Shown in pieces: positions 22,736 through 33,015 of a DNA stretch of 64,000 bases. The notes beneath the pieces are model-generated. The model was given only the letters and a program-made list of their open reading frames with translations. It was not told the origin of the DNA and did not search any database. Where the stretch lies: contig NC_089220.1 of assembly GCF_963924675.1 (NCBI RefSeq), positions 83,455,168 to 83,519,167 of the forward strand, read 5' to 3'. This DNA is from Phocoena phocoena (Eukaryota > Chordata > Mammalia > Artiodactyla > Phocoenidae). The translations under genes and the position numbers were made by a program. Within the stretch, counting starts at the first letter, position 1; each line of letters starts with the position of its first letter.

Positions 22736-23262
22736 TTCCACTTCCAGTTAAGATGTAGAAAGATATGGAAAGCTTTTGCTTACCACGGTCCCAACAAGAA
22801 AAAACAGACAAAATTAAAATCATATTTTTCTACTGAGCTAGTAAAGAGCAGTGGATGCATGGAAGCCTCGATGAATTGAACCCCAGGAAGAAACAAGTCT
22901 TTCCCAAATGTGCAGAAAGTCACAATAGCTTACTTACCTGGGGGTGTACCCAGCTCCTCATGTGGAGGAGCAAGCCATAGACAGAGACTCTGTAGGGATG
23001 AGAGGAAATCAGCTGAGCTGTATCGTGGGCTGGCATGACATATTGGAATCCGGAAGAGCCCCAATGTAAAAACAGATCATTTGGCCTAGTAATTCTCCAC
23101 AAACACCCCCCCACACACACACCCCTTCTGAATTTTGCCACAAAAGTGGCAGCGGATGAGGCACTGGAGAGAATAGCATAGCCCTGCACATTTTCACAGT
23201 GCTTAGATTCCAGGGTCCTGCCAGAGTTGAGTCCAAAGATGATTCAAAAATATCTGAAACTG

Positions 23263-23482
23263 GGGCTTCCCTGGTGGCGCAGTGGTTGAGAGTCTGCCTG
23301 CTGATGCAGGGGACACGGGTTCATGCCCCGGTCCAGGAGGATCCCACATGCCACAGAGCGTCTGGGTCTGTGAGCCATGGCCACTGAGCCTGCGCGTCGG
23401 AGCCTGTGCTCCACAACGGGAGAGGCCACAGCAGTGAGAGGCCCGCGTACCGCAAAAAAAACCCCAAAACAAACAAACAAAA
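23263..23482 (+). mobile_element. CHR SINE, short form
   Basis: GGGCTTCCCTGGTGGCGCAG start, CGTACCGCA plus A-rich tail, flanked by AAAAATATCTGAAACTG on both sides. Confidence 0.95.
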
Positions 23483-23700
23483 AAATATCTGAAACTGTAG
23501 CCTACCCACTCTCACCTCAACTACTAACACATAAAAATGAGGCAGAAGTTTGGGGGCTAGGCTAATCAGAACTAATTAGAATGCAATATAATTAAAAAGC
23601 AGTTCAACTCCAGCTCAATTCTACCCTAGAAGAAATCTGAATGGTCTGCTTCTCAGCCCAAACACTAGACAGAAGAAAAGTATTGTACTTTCTGAGAAAT

Positions 23701-23701
23701 A

Positions 23702-23741
<40 letters not shown>
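23701..23741. repeat. (CA)n microsatellite
   Basis: About 19 CA units. Confidence 0.95.
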
Positions 23742-23742
<1 letters not shown>

Positions 23743-24039
23743 TAGCCTGTAGTGTTCTTTTATACAAAATTTCTGGAATACTATCTTTTAAAAAAACATG
23801 AAGTGATTAAAGAAGCAGAAACATGTGACACATAATCAAGAAAGGCAGATCCACAGATAATCCAGTTATTGGAGTTAGCAGATAAGAGCTTTAAAACAAT
23901 TATTATAAATATGTGAAAGTCTTCACAGGAAAAGATGACTATAATGGGTGGATAAAAGGGTTATTTCAAGAGAGAAAAAAAACGGAAGTTCTAGAACTGA
24001 AAAATATGATATATGATATCAAAAATTCATTGGATTGGG

Positions 24040-24366
24040 GGCTTCCCTGGTGGCACAGTGGTTAAGAATCTGCCTGACAATGCAGGGGACACGAGTTCAA
24101 TCCCTGGTCTGGGAAGATCCCATATGCCGCGGAGCAACTAAGCTCTGTGTGCTACAACTACTGAGCCTGAGCTCTAGAGCTCACGTGCCACAACTACTGA
24201 AGCCTGCACGCCTAGAGCCCGTGCTCTGCAACAAGAGAAGCCACTGCAATGAGAAGCCTGCACACCGCAACGAAGAGTAGCCCCCTCTCGCCACAGCCAG
24301 AGAAAGCCCGCACACAGCAACAAAGACCCCATGCAGCCAAAAATAAAAATTAATTAATTAAAAAAA
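24040..24366 (+). mobile_element. CHR SINE, long form
   Basis: GGGCTTCCCTGGTGGCACAG start, CAGCCAAAAATAAA end, flanked by AAAATTCATTGGATT / AAAATTCATTAGATT. Confidence 0.93.
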
Positions 24367-24620
24367 ATTCATTAGATTAGCTTAATAGCATATCGGACAC
24401 TAGAGAACAAAATATCAACAAACCTGAAGATGAAATTATCAAAATTAATCTAAATTTTAAAAAAATTAATCTAAATTGAAACAAAGGGAGAAAAAAATTA
24501 GTGAACAGAGTATCAATGACCTATAGGATAATATCTAGTAGTCTAACATCTGTAATTGGTATCCCAGAGAAAAGAGGAGGATAAATAGTTTCAACAATAT
24601 TTCTGAAGAAATAATAGCCA

Positions 24621-24950
24621 GGGACTTCCCTGGTGGCACAGTGGTTAAGAATCCACCTGCCAATGCAGGGGACATGGGTTCAAGCCCTGGTCCAGGAAGA
24701 TCCCACATGCCGCAGAGCAACTAAACCTGTGTGCCACAACTACTGAGCCGGCACTCTAGAGCCCACAAGCCACATCTACTGAGCTTACGTGCCACAACTA
24801 CTGAAACCCGTGTGCCTAGAATCTGTGTTCCTCAATAAGAGAAGCCACCACAATGAGAAGCCTGCACACTGCAATGAAGAGTAGCCCCCACTTGCTGCAA
24901 CTAGAGAAAGCCCACACAGCAACAAAGACCCAACACAGCCAAAAATAAAA
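24621..24950 (+). mobile_element. CHR SINE, long form
   Basis: GGGACTTCCCTGGTGGCACAG-type start, CAGCCAAAAATAAA end, flanked by GAAATAATAG / GAAATAGTAG. Confidence 0.92.
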
Positions 24951-25735
24951 AGAAATAGTAGGGAATGACATATAAGGAAAGAAAAATAGAAAATATAGAA
25001 TTATTTCTTTTTCACTATTAGAAGCACAAGAAAAATAGCTTTTAAAAGTGAAAAAGAAATAAAGACATTTTCAGGTAAGCAGCAGCTGAGAGAAATCCTT
25101 GCCAGCAGACCTGCACTCCAAGAAATACTAAAGGAAGTTCTTCAGGCTGAAAAAAAATGGTATGAGTGGGAAGCTTAGATCTACCAAAAGGAATGAAGAG
25201 GACTGGAAATGGTAAATATGTGGGTAAATATAAAAATTATTTTAATTTATTTTAAAAGACGATTGTTTAAACATGAATAGTAACCACGTATTATGGTATG
25301 TTTTTACATATACAGAAGTAAAATAAATGATGAAATAGCCAAAGGATGGGAAGAAGTAAATGCAAGCATAATGTTATAAATGTCTTACATTATTTGCAAG
25401 GTGGTATAATATAGATTCAGAACAGACTACAACATGTTAAAGATGCATATCACAATCCCTAGAGCAATCACTGAAAACAAAACAGAGGTATAGCTAAAAA
25501 GAGATAGAGGCAACAATATGGGATATTAAAAAACAATCAATTCAGAAGAAAGGAGGAACAAAGAAACAATGAACACATGGAACCAATAGAAATTAATAGC
25601 AAAATAGTAGACTTGAACCCAAACTATATCAATAATTAAATTAAATGTAAATAGACTAAACATGCCAAAGAAAAGGCAGAACTTGTCAAACTAGTTTAAA
25701 AAGTAAGATCTAACAATGATTGTTTACAAGAGATG

Positions 25736-25808
25736 TAGTTTATTTTTTTATTGACGTATAGCTGATTTACAATATTGTGTTAGCTTCTGGTGTACAGCAA
25801 AGTGATTC

Positions 25809-25846
<38 letters not shown>

Positions 25847-26152
25847 GTTCGTTTTCAGATTATTTTCCTTTATAGTTTATTAGAAGATATTGAATATAAT
25901 TCCCTGTGCTATACAGTAGGACCTTGTTGTTTATCTATTTTTTATATAGTAGTTTGTATCTGCTAATCCCAAACTCCTAATTTATCCCTCCCCCTTTTCT
26001 CCTTTGGTAAGCATAAGTTTGTTTTCTGTATCTGTGAGTCTGTTTCTGTTTTGTAAATAAGTTCATGTGTATCATTTTTTAGATTTCACATGTAAGTGTT
26101 ATCATATGATATGTCTTTCTCTGTCTGACTTATGTAGTATGATAATCACAAG
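25736..26152 (-). mobile_element. L1 3' end, antisense
   Basis: ATTGACGTATAGCTGATTTA, CAGCAAAGTGATTCAGATAT and CTGTGCTATACAGTAGGACC are L1 3'-UTR wording in antisense. Flanked by CAAGAGATGTAGTTT / CAAGAGATGTACTTT, a target-site duplication in the older element. An (AT)n run sits at 25809-25841. Confidence 0.85.
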
Positions 26153-26659
26153 AGATGTACTTTAAATAGTAAGACAAAGTAAAGCATGTAAAAGTAAAAG
26201 GATGGAAAAAGATACATCGCACAAACACTAATCATGAGTAAGCAAACATGATTGTATTAACATCAAACAAAGTAGACTTCAGGACAAGGAGTGTTGCTAA
26301 AGGTAGAAGGAATATTTTATAAAGATGAAAGGATCAATTCTTCAAAAGAAATAGCTATCCTAAATGTGTATGTAACCCAATAACAAAGCTTCGAAATACA
26401 TAAAGCAAAAGTTGATAGAACTAAAGGGAAAAATAAATCAGTAATTGTAGTTGGAGATTTTATCACTCCTTTTTCAGTAATTGGTAGAACCAGTAGACAA
26501 AAACTCAGTAAGGATACTGAAAAAGGTATAGAAATTTTAATAATACTATCAACCCACCTAATCTAGTTGATATTTATTAATCACTATAAGAATAACGGTA
26601 GAAAGCACATTCTATACACATGGAACATTTATCAAGATAAACCATATGCTGGGCCTCTA

Positions 26660-26835
26660 ATATCTGGACGTGCTCCTACTTCAGAACCTTTGTACTTGCT
26701 GTTCCCTATCCCTGGAAAAATTTTCCCTCAGCTATCCTCATGGCTTATTTCTTCACAACTTTTATATCTTTACTCAAATGTCACCTTCTTAAGGGGACCT
26801 TCCCTCACTATCTTATTTTATTTTGTAGCTCCTCT
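26660..26835 (-). repeat. L2 fragment
   Basis: CTTTGTACTTGCTGTTCCCT, TTACTCAAATGTCACCTTCT and GGGGACCTTCCCTCACTATC are antisense L2 wording. Confidence 0.65.
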
Positions 26836-29769
26836 CCAGAGCAACTCCCAATTTTTCTTTCTGTGGCCCCAGAGGAGTTGGCTATCCATGGAGTGCCAGA
26901 TCTGGGATATGCTCACTCTTCCCTGGCTTGAGCCTAAGGCCTGAGACCTCTGAAAGGGCATTGCCCAAACACTGCAGCTTGTCGTGAGCAGTAACAAAAC
27001 CAGGCACCAGATGCCTTATCATGGCCCTTTCTATTACTAAAAATTCACAGCTGATGTAGAATGTGTAATAAGGGGCTCAAGATGTCCCTGAGGACTTGAC
27101 CATGCAGCCAGGAGGGCTGGAAGGTGAAAGAGGAGAAGGCAGCTGATGGACAGGGGCTAGGAAGGGGAGGAGAAAGAGCTACCATTGCCATAAATTATTA
27201 TCATAAACACTCTTTCTGTGCTGAGGTCCCCCTACCACTGGCGGCTGCTAACCCTCCATATCACCTGATCTCTCTCCTCCTCTGCTGGCATCTACTCATC
27301 AGAGGCAGAAGAGAAGGTGACTGGAAACAAAACAGGTTCCCAAGGCAACACACCAGGCTCTGTCCTTCCTAGGCAATGGCAATGGAATATGAGCTGGGGA
27401 GGAATGTGTGAAATCTACATAATCCCTACCCTGAAGAGCTTATAGTTTAATGGGGACAGTAAAACAGACCCACAAAGCATATCATTTCAAAAGTGCATTG
27501 CCTCTAACCATCCATACTGTATACCCACTTCCTGGCTCAAGCCAACATTTAAAGAGTGTTATGCTGAATGCCTAGGACAGTGTGCTCAAACCTTACTGAA
27601 TCACCTGGAGATCTAATTACAATGTAAACCACACTTTGATTAGCAAGGCTGTAGAGGATCCAAACACCTTCCCTTTAAGGTAAGAAAACACCAGACTCAA
27701 ACCCAGGCCCAGTGTTCTCTGGAAGAGCCCACAGTGCTTCCCTTTCCCTGGAGCTGAGATCGTGAATAAGGACAGCTCCACAGTCCTCATAGAATCATCC
27801 CTGTACCCCCTCTGCAAGGTATGAGGGACAAAGAGAAGAGAGGCAAATCCTCTGCCTGGGGTGGAAGGTGAGGGGCAAGAAGGATTGGTTTATCAGTTTT
27901 GGGGCCATCCTCAGAGGCCAGTAGGCAGGACTGTGTGCCTGGTGACTCAATCTCAAGAAGCAGAACCACCTGGCTGCTGAGAATGGTAGAAGTTATCCTA
28001 GACTGCAATCCCCCAGCATGATGGAGGGCCAGCAGGAGTCGGGTCCAATGGGTACCACCCCAGAGTTAGGAAGACCTTGTGTCCGGGTTTGCCTAGGACA
28101 ATCCCAACACATAATATACAACTGCTACCCAAGCATAATTATTAAAAGTGCCCCCTTTCGCTACACATCACTGCTATTATTTTAGACAATCATTTCTCTG
28201 GTCACCATGGAGTAGCTCCAAGTTTCTGTCTGGTGTCCGGGTCCCCCCTTTGGTAAGAGTTATGGAGAGAAACCCTAGACAAGGTTAGAAGGTTGCCCTG
28301 CCAAGTCTTCCTCAGAATTACTCTCTCCGAATATGATACTTCTGCTGAATCACTGACCCCACTGTATTGCGATTTTCTTTCCCCCTAGGCTGTCGTCACC
28401 TGCTAGGCTCGGCGTGACTTGGGACAAGGATCGCATCTTATTTGTGACCCCATCACGCAGTTGGTGCCTGGCATGTAGTAGCAAATGCTCAATAAGGATT
28501 TGCTGACTGAGTGACTAAGCGAGCGACTGAATAAAGGAATGCGAGTTGGGTTGTGCTCTCACTTTTGCCCCCATTATACTGTATGACCTTCTAGCAAATA
28601 ACTTCTCTGAACCTTGGTTCCCTCGTCCGTCGATTGAGAGAGTTGCACTAGAAGATCTCCAAGACTTCTTCTCATTCTGACACTCGGCGATTTTTAACCC
28701 CCATCACAGACCAAAGAACTCCCACTTCTGGAGTTGTTTCTTTGGATTGAGGTATTAACTATGCAGATATCTCCTGTTAAAATGTGCATACAACCACATG
28801 GGGAGGTTATCATAATAAAAAAATCCAACAGCATCACTGAGGAAAATTCTCTGGTGTTTATAAATAGCGGGCCCCAGAAACAGGTGTCTGGAGGAAGGGG
28901 GCAAAGGGGAGGTCAGTGTTGACGTGGATAGGAGAGAAAGTCTGAAGCAAGGTGAATTGTGTATTCTGGGACTAACTGAGATTCTGCAAGAAATAGAAAG
29001 GAAGCTAGGAGTCTGGGTAACTGGAACACAGGGGACATAAAGACACTGGAGAATTGTGGGACACAGAAAGTTGCCAGAGAAAACACCATCAGCTGCCTAT
29101 GTCTGTCTAGCGGAATAGCTGAGCATGACCAGCCAGGCTGTGGATCTCAGAGTCGGGTTGGGGCAGGGACGGATACCTTGCTTCCGGAGGGCAGACCAGG
29201 GCACCTGATGGAAGGCACCTCTGGGCAGCATGTTGTCAGGATGTGGCCTGGAAGCATTGACCTTCCACTGTGATACCCCATGGGACAGTCCTTGCATGGC
29301 TAAAACTGAGCAGAAGAGAGAAGAGCCTGTCTCCCGCGCCTTCCAGACCCACCTCCGCTCTGCCCGTGCAGGGAAAGAGTCAGACCCAAGGCAAGCGGCA
29401 TCTTCCCAGGGTGCCTATTTTTGTCTTTTTGCTTAACCTGTCACATTCTCTTCCCCTCACAGATATTTTTGCCATGAATATAATGGTATCACTTTATTAT
29501 TTGTCACTGACCCTGCAAGTTCACATTTTTTTTTTTAACCCCAGGTACATTGGATTAATCACAATCCTTTGTCTATAGCTCTCTTTCTTCACCGATCCAG
29601 GTGTGGCCCACCTTTGTGTTTATTTCTGTTTAATAAATTGTTTATTTCAAAATAATATAAAAAACACCCATGAACACCCAGTGCTAGAACTAAAATATGG
29701 ACCACAGCCACCTCTACGTATGTGCTCCTTCTTCATCCTATCCCTCTCTCCACCACCCACTACCCTCCA

Positions 29770-29773
<4 letters not shown>
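26836..29773. other. intergenic tract with small old repeats
   Basis: Mostly unique sequence. I can make out weak L2 (27410-27480; 28440-28520, sense end CATGTAGTAGCAAATGCTCA), a MER5-like remnant (27575-27650) and a MIR (28545-28690). No gene recognised. Confidence 0.45.
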
Positions 29774-29800
<27 letters not shown>

Positions 29801-29992
29801 GCGTTACGCGGGCCTCTCACTGCCGTGGCCCCTCCCGTCGCAGAGCACAGGCTCCGGACGCGCAGGCTCAGCAGCCATGGCTCACAGGCGCACCCGCTCC
29901 GCGGCCTGTGGGATCTTCCCGGACCGGGGCACAAACCCGTGTCCCCTGCATCGGCAGGTGGACTCTCAACCACTGCGCCACCAGGGAAGCCC
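29774..29992 (-). mobile_element. CHR SINE, short form
   Basis: T-run, GCGTTACGCGGGCC, end CCAGGGAAGCCC. Flanked by CCTCCACAGATTTTT / CCTCCATAGATTTTT. Confidence 0.95.
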
Positions 29993-30025
29993 CCTCCATA
30001 GATTTTTTTAAAAATTTGCTCTCCA

Positions 30026-30385
30026 GGGCTTCTCTGGTGGCTCAGTGGTTAAGAATCTGCCTGCCAGTGCAGGGAACACGGGTTTGAGCCCTGGTCCAGG
30101 AAGATCCCACATGCCGCAGAGCAACTAAGCCCGTGTGCCACAACTACTGAGCCCACAGTCTAGAGCCCGCACCACAACTACTGAGCCCGCGAGCCACAAT
30201 TACTGAAGCCCACACTCCTAGAGCCCGTGCTCCGCAACAAGAGAAGCCACTGCAGTGAGAAGCGCATGCACCGCAATGAAGAGTAGCCCCCGCTGGCCAC
30301 AACCAGGGAAAGCCCGCATGTAGCAATGAAGACCCAACGCAGCCCAAAATAAAAATAAATAATAAAATAAATAAATTTATTTAAA
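30026..30385 (+). mobile_element. CHR SINE, long form
   Basis: GGGCTTCTCTGGTGGCTCAG start, CAGCCCAAAATAAA plus A/T-rich tail. Flanked by TTGCTCTCCAG / TTGGCTCTCCAAG. It faces the previous SINE with only 33 bases between them. Confidence 0.92.
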
Positions 30386-30624
30386 AAAAATTAAAATTGG
30401 CTCTCCAAGGTTGATGAATTATTACACCTACTACCAGAGTTTACTCACCAGGACCACAACCCAGTGCTTCTGATTTCCAACTGGCTGGATGTGCTTATGC
30501 TCAGAGGGGCCCCAGACTCAGTGGATGACACGTATTCACAGCATCGTGGCTGGAGTCACCAGCTTACTATGAAGTCAGATCACCCACAAATATATTTCCC
30601 ATTGTTTTAACATTTTATCTAAGC

Positions 30625-31062
30625 CTGGGTTTCTCAGCTTTGGCAATACTGACATTTTGGGCTGGATCATTCTTTGTTGGGCAGAACTGTCCTGTCCATT
30701 GTTGGATGTGCAGCAGTATACCTGGCCTCCACCCGCTAGATGCCAGTAGTACCTGTGCCCCCGCTCCTCTAGTTGTGACAGTCAAAAATGTCCCCTTGGG
30801 CTTCCCTGGTGGCGCAGTGGTTGAGAGTCCGCCTGCCGATGCAGGGGACGCGGGTTCGTGCCCCGGTCCGGGAGGATCCCACATGCCGCGAGGCGGCTGG
30901 GCCCGTGAGCCATGGCCGCTGAGCCTGCGCGTCCGGAGCCTGTGCTCCGCAACGGGAGAGGCCGCAGCAGTGAGAGGCCCGCGTACCGCAAAAAAAAAAA
31001 AAAAAAAAAATGTCCCCTCAGGGAGGAGGCAAAAATCACTCCCCATTGAAAACCACTAATCT
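30625..31062 (-). repeat. MER20 (hAT MITE) split by a SINE
   Basis: GGGTTTCTCAGCTTTGGCAA, TGACATTTTGGGCTGGATCA, CCACCCGCTAGATGCCAGTA and, after the SINE, TTGAAAACCACT fit antisense MER20. Confidence 0.8.
30798..31010 (+). mobile_element. CHR SINE, short form
   Basis: Near-consensus copy, flanked by AAAAATGTCCCCTTG / AAAAATGTCCCCTCA, inside MER20. Confidence 0.96.
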
Positions 31063-31145
31063 AAACAAACATTTGGCAATATCCAGTTCAACAAATTCTG
31101 CAGATAAAATGCCCCCCTTAAAAGAAAAGACATGCATATTTGTGC

Positions 31146-31325
31146 TGTAAAGCCTTGCTTTGAAAAGTGTGGTCTTGAACAAGCAGCGTGAAAAACACCT
31201 GGGAGCTCATGTGAAATACAGATTCTCAGGCCCCGACCCAGGCCTACTGAGTCAGGATCTGCATTGTAACAAGATCCGCAGGTGATTCATGTGCTATGAA
31301 GTGTGACGAGCCCTGCTGCAGGGAT
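31146..31325 (+). repeat. MER5A-type MITE
   Basis: AAAAGTGTGGTCTTGAACAA, CAGATTCTCAGGCCCCGACC and CCGCAGGTGATTCATGTGC resemble MER5A. Confidence 0.65.
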
Positions 31326-31329
31326 TACA

Positions 31330-32320
31330 CAAACTGCACCCTGTGAATAAGGTGGACCCTGATGCGGTGTCTCCCAACAAGGGAAGTTACTGCCTTTTGC
31401 GGGGGACAATCCATTGTTCTGTTGGGTGGTCCCCTGCTTTACAGGGTATCCCTGCCCCTTCCCCATTAAATGCCCACACAGTGCTCCTTGGTCTCCAAGG
31501 CAATCAGAGCTACCCTCACCCTCCAGATGCCCTCTGAGGAGCAGAACCACCTCAGGGTACAGACCCCTGGAGGGGCGTGTTTCTTGCAGCATGGACAGTG
31601 TGCCCGACAGCGGGCTGCCTCAGTCTACAGATGGGTCCAGGAGGCAAGGAAAGATGCAGAAGTCAAAACATCGCAGTGCTCTTCACCACATCCCCGAGGG
31701 GTGGAGGGTACCAGCTGAGGAGCGCTGGCCCCGGAGGAGCCACCCCAGCTAATGGGAACATGGCAGAGCTGGGGTGGCGGAGCAGAGGAGGGGAGCAGGG
31801 GAGACACAGAAGCCCTGTGCAAGAGACAGAGCTGCGACTGCAGCCCAACCAGTCAGACCAGCTGGGGCAGTCCCCCCTGGTCCTGGCAGCCTCAGTGGCC
31901 TAGTCGAGATAAAGCAAATAAATGACAACAGGTGGGCATCCGAAAGGCCCGTCTGAGCTGTCTGAGGTGAGGAAGGGAAGGCATCCAGGTGGGCGAGGTG
32001 CCCATTCTGTGCCCTGCCCTGTCCCCTTCTCACCTGGGATGGGGGAGAGGAATCCTCAGGCCCTTCCCAGAGCCGGGAGAAATAGGTGGCTCAGTAGCTG
32101 GGAAACCTGAGAGCTCTGTGGAAGAGATCCAGCTTCCAGACTGCAGCTGGACGCCTGCCCTAGGCTGGAGCAGAAAGGGCTGGGTTTGCCCTCCAACCTT
32201 GCCATTTGCCAGGTGCAGTGAGTGAGGGCATCCTCAGCCAGGTCCGCACACCCCTCCTAAGCTCCTGCCGTTATGACTACCTGCAGGCCCCTCAGACACC
32301 TGCACACTCTCTCTTTCTCA
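31330..32320. other. unique GC-rich intergenic tract
   Basis: No repeat or gene recognised. Several long frames overlap on both strands (31343-32225), which looks like GC-driven chance rather than coding; none has splice context or familiar motifs. Confidence 0.4.
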
Positions 32321-32329
32321 GGGAGGCAC

Positions 32330-32660
32330 ATTAGCTGTGCTGTTCCTTCTGCCTAGAAGCCACTTCCTCTCCTTCCAGTATCTCCTACTCATTTTCCAAC
32401 ACCCCTCTCGGGGAGTTCTTTCTGACCTCCCCTTCTCCCAGCCCCTCAGCAGAGGAAGGAACTATATCCTCTTCTGAGTTTCCCTAATTCTAGGCACATG
32501 CTGGGTTTTAGCTCATAAGCTGCCATGCTATAGATTGTTTTTTCAAGCATAGGACTTGTGTTATTTTTCATATTTATATGAAAATGTGTCCATACCTGTC
32601 AGGTACAGCACCTGACATGAAATATTTATAAAGTGTTTGTTGAGTGAATGAAGGACATCC
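32330..32660 (-). repeat. L2 fragment
   Basis: TGCTGTTCCTTCTGCCTAGA, CCTACTCATTTTCCAACACC and a GTTTGTTGAGTGAATGAA terminus fit L2. Confidence 0.6.
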
Positions 32661-32699
32661 TGGAGTACTTGGTCTACCAAGGTCATGCCACAGAAGTAG

Positions 32700-33015
32700 A
32701 GAATGGACTTGAGGACGTGGGGAGGGGGAAGGGTAAGCTGAGAGGAAGTGAGAGAGTGGCATGGACATATATACACCACCAAATGTAAAATAGACAGCTA
32801 GTGGGAAGCAGCCCCGTAGCACAGGGAGATCAGCTCGGTGCTTTGTGACCACCTAGAGGGGTGGGATAGGGAGGGTGGGAGGGAGACACAAGAGGGAGGA
32901 GATATGAGGATATATGTATACGTATAGCTGATTCACTCTGTTATACAGCAGAAACTAACACACCATTGTAAAGCAATTATACTCCAATAAAGATGTTAAA
33001 ACAAACACACATACA
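32700..33015 (+). mobile_element. L1 3' end
   Basis: GAGAGAGTGGCATGGACATA, GGAAGCAGCCCCGTAGCACA, CAGCTCGGTGCTTTGTGACC and TATACTCCAATAAAGATGTT are the 3' UTR of a relatively young artiodactyl/cetacean L1, with its AATAAA at about 32986. Confidence 0.9.

Larger units (their letters stand above)
22735..26600 (+). mobile_element. HAL1/L1M-type old LINE with SINE and L1 insertions
   Basis: Plus-strand wording such as GAACAGAGTATCAATGACC, AGTCTAACATCTGTAATTGG, AAAGACATTTTCAGGTAAGC and ACTAAAGGAAGTTCTTCAGG fits an old HAL1 or L1M element. Three CHR SINEs (23263, 24040, 24621), a CA repeat and an antisense L1 end (25736) interrupt it. No open frame survives. The family name is tentative and the ends approximate. 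Confidence 0.6.

Noticed and set aside
31343..32225. Cluster of overlapping frames suggesting a gene
   Set aside because: Frames overlap on both strands, lack splice context and familiar motifs, and sit in GC-rich unique DNA.
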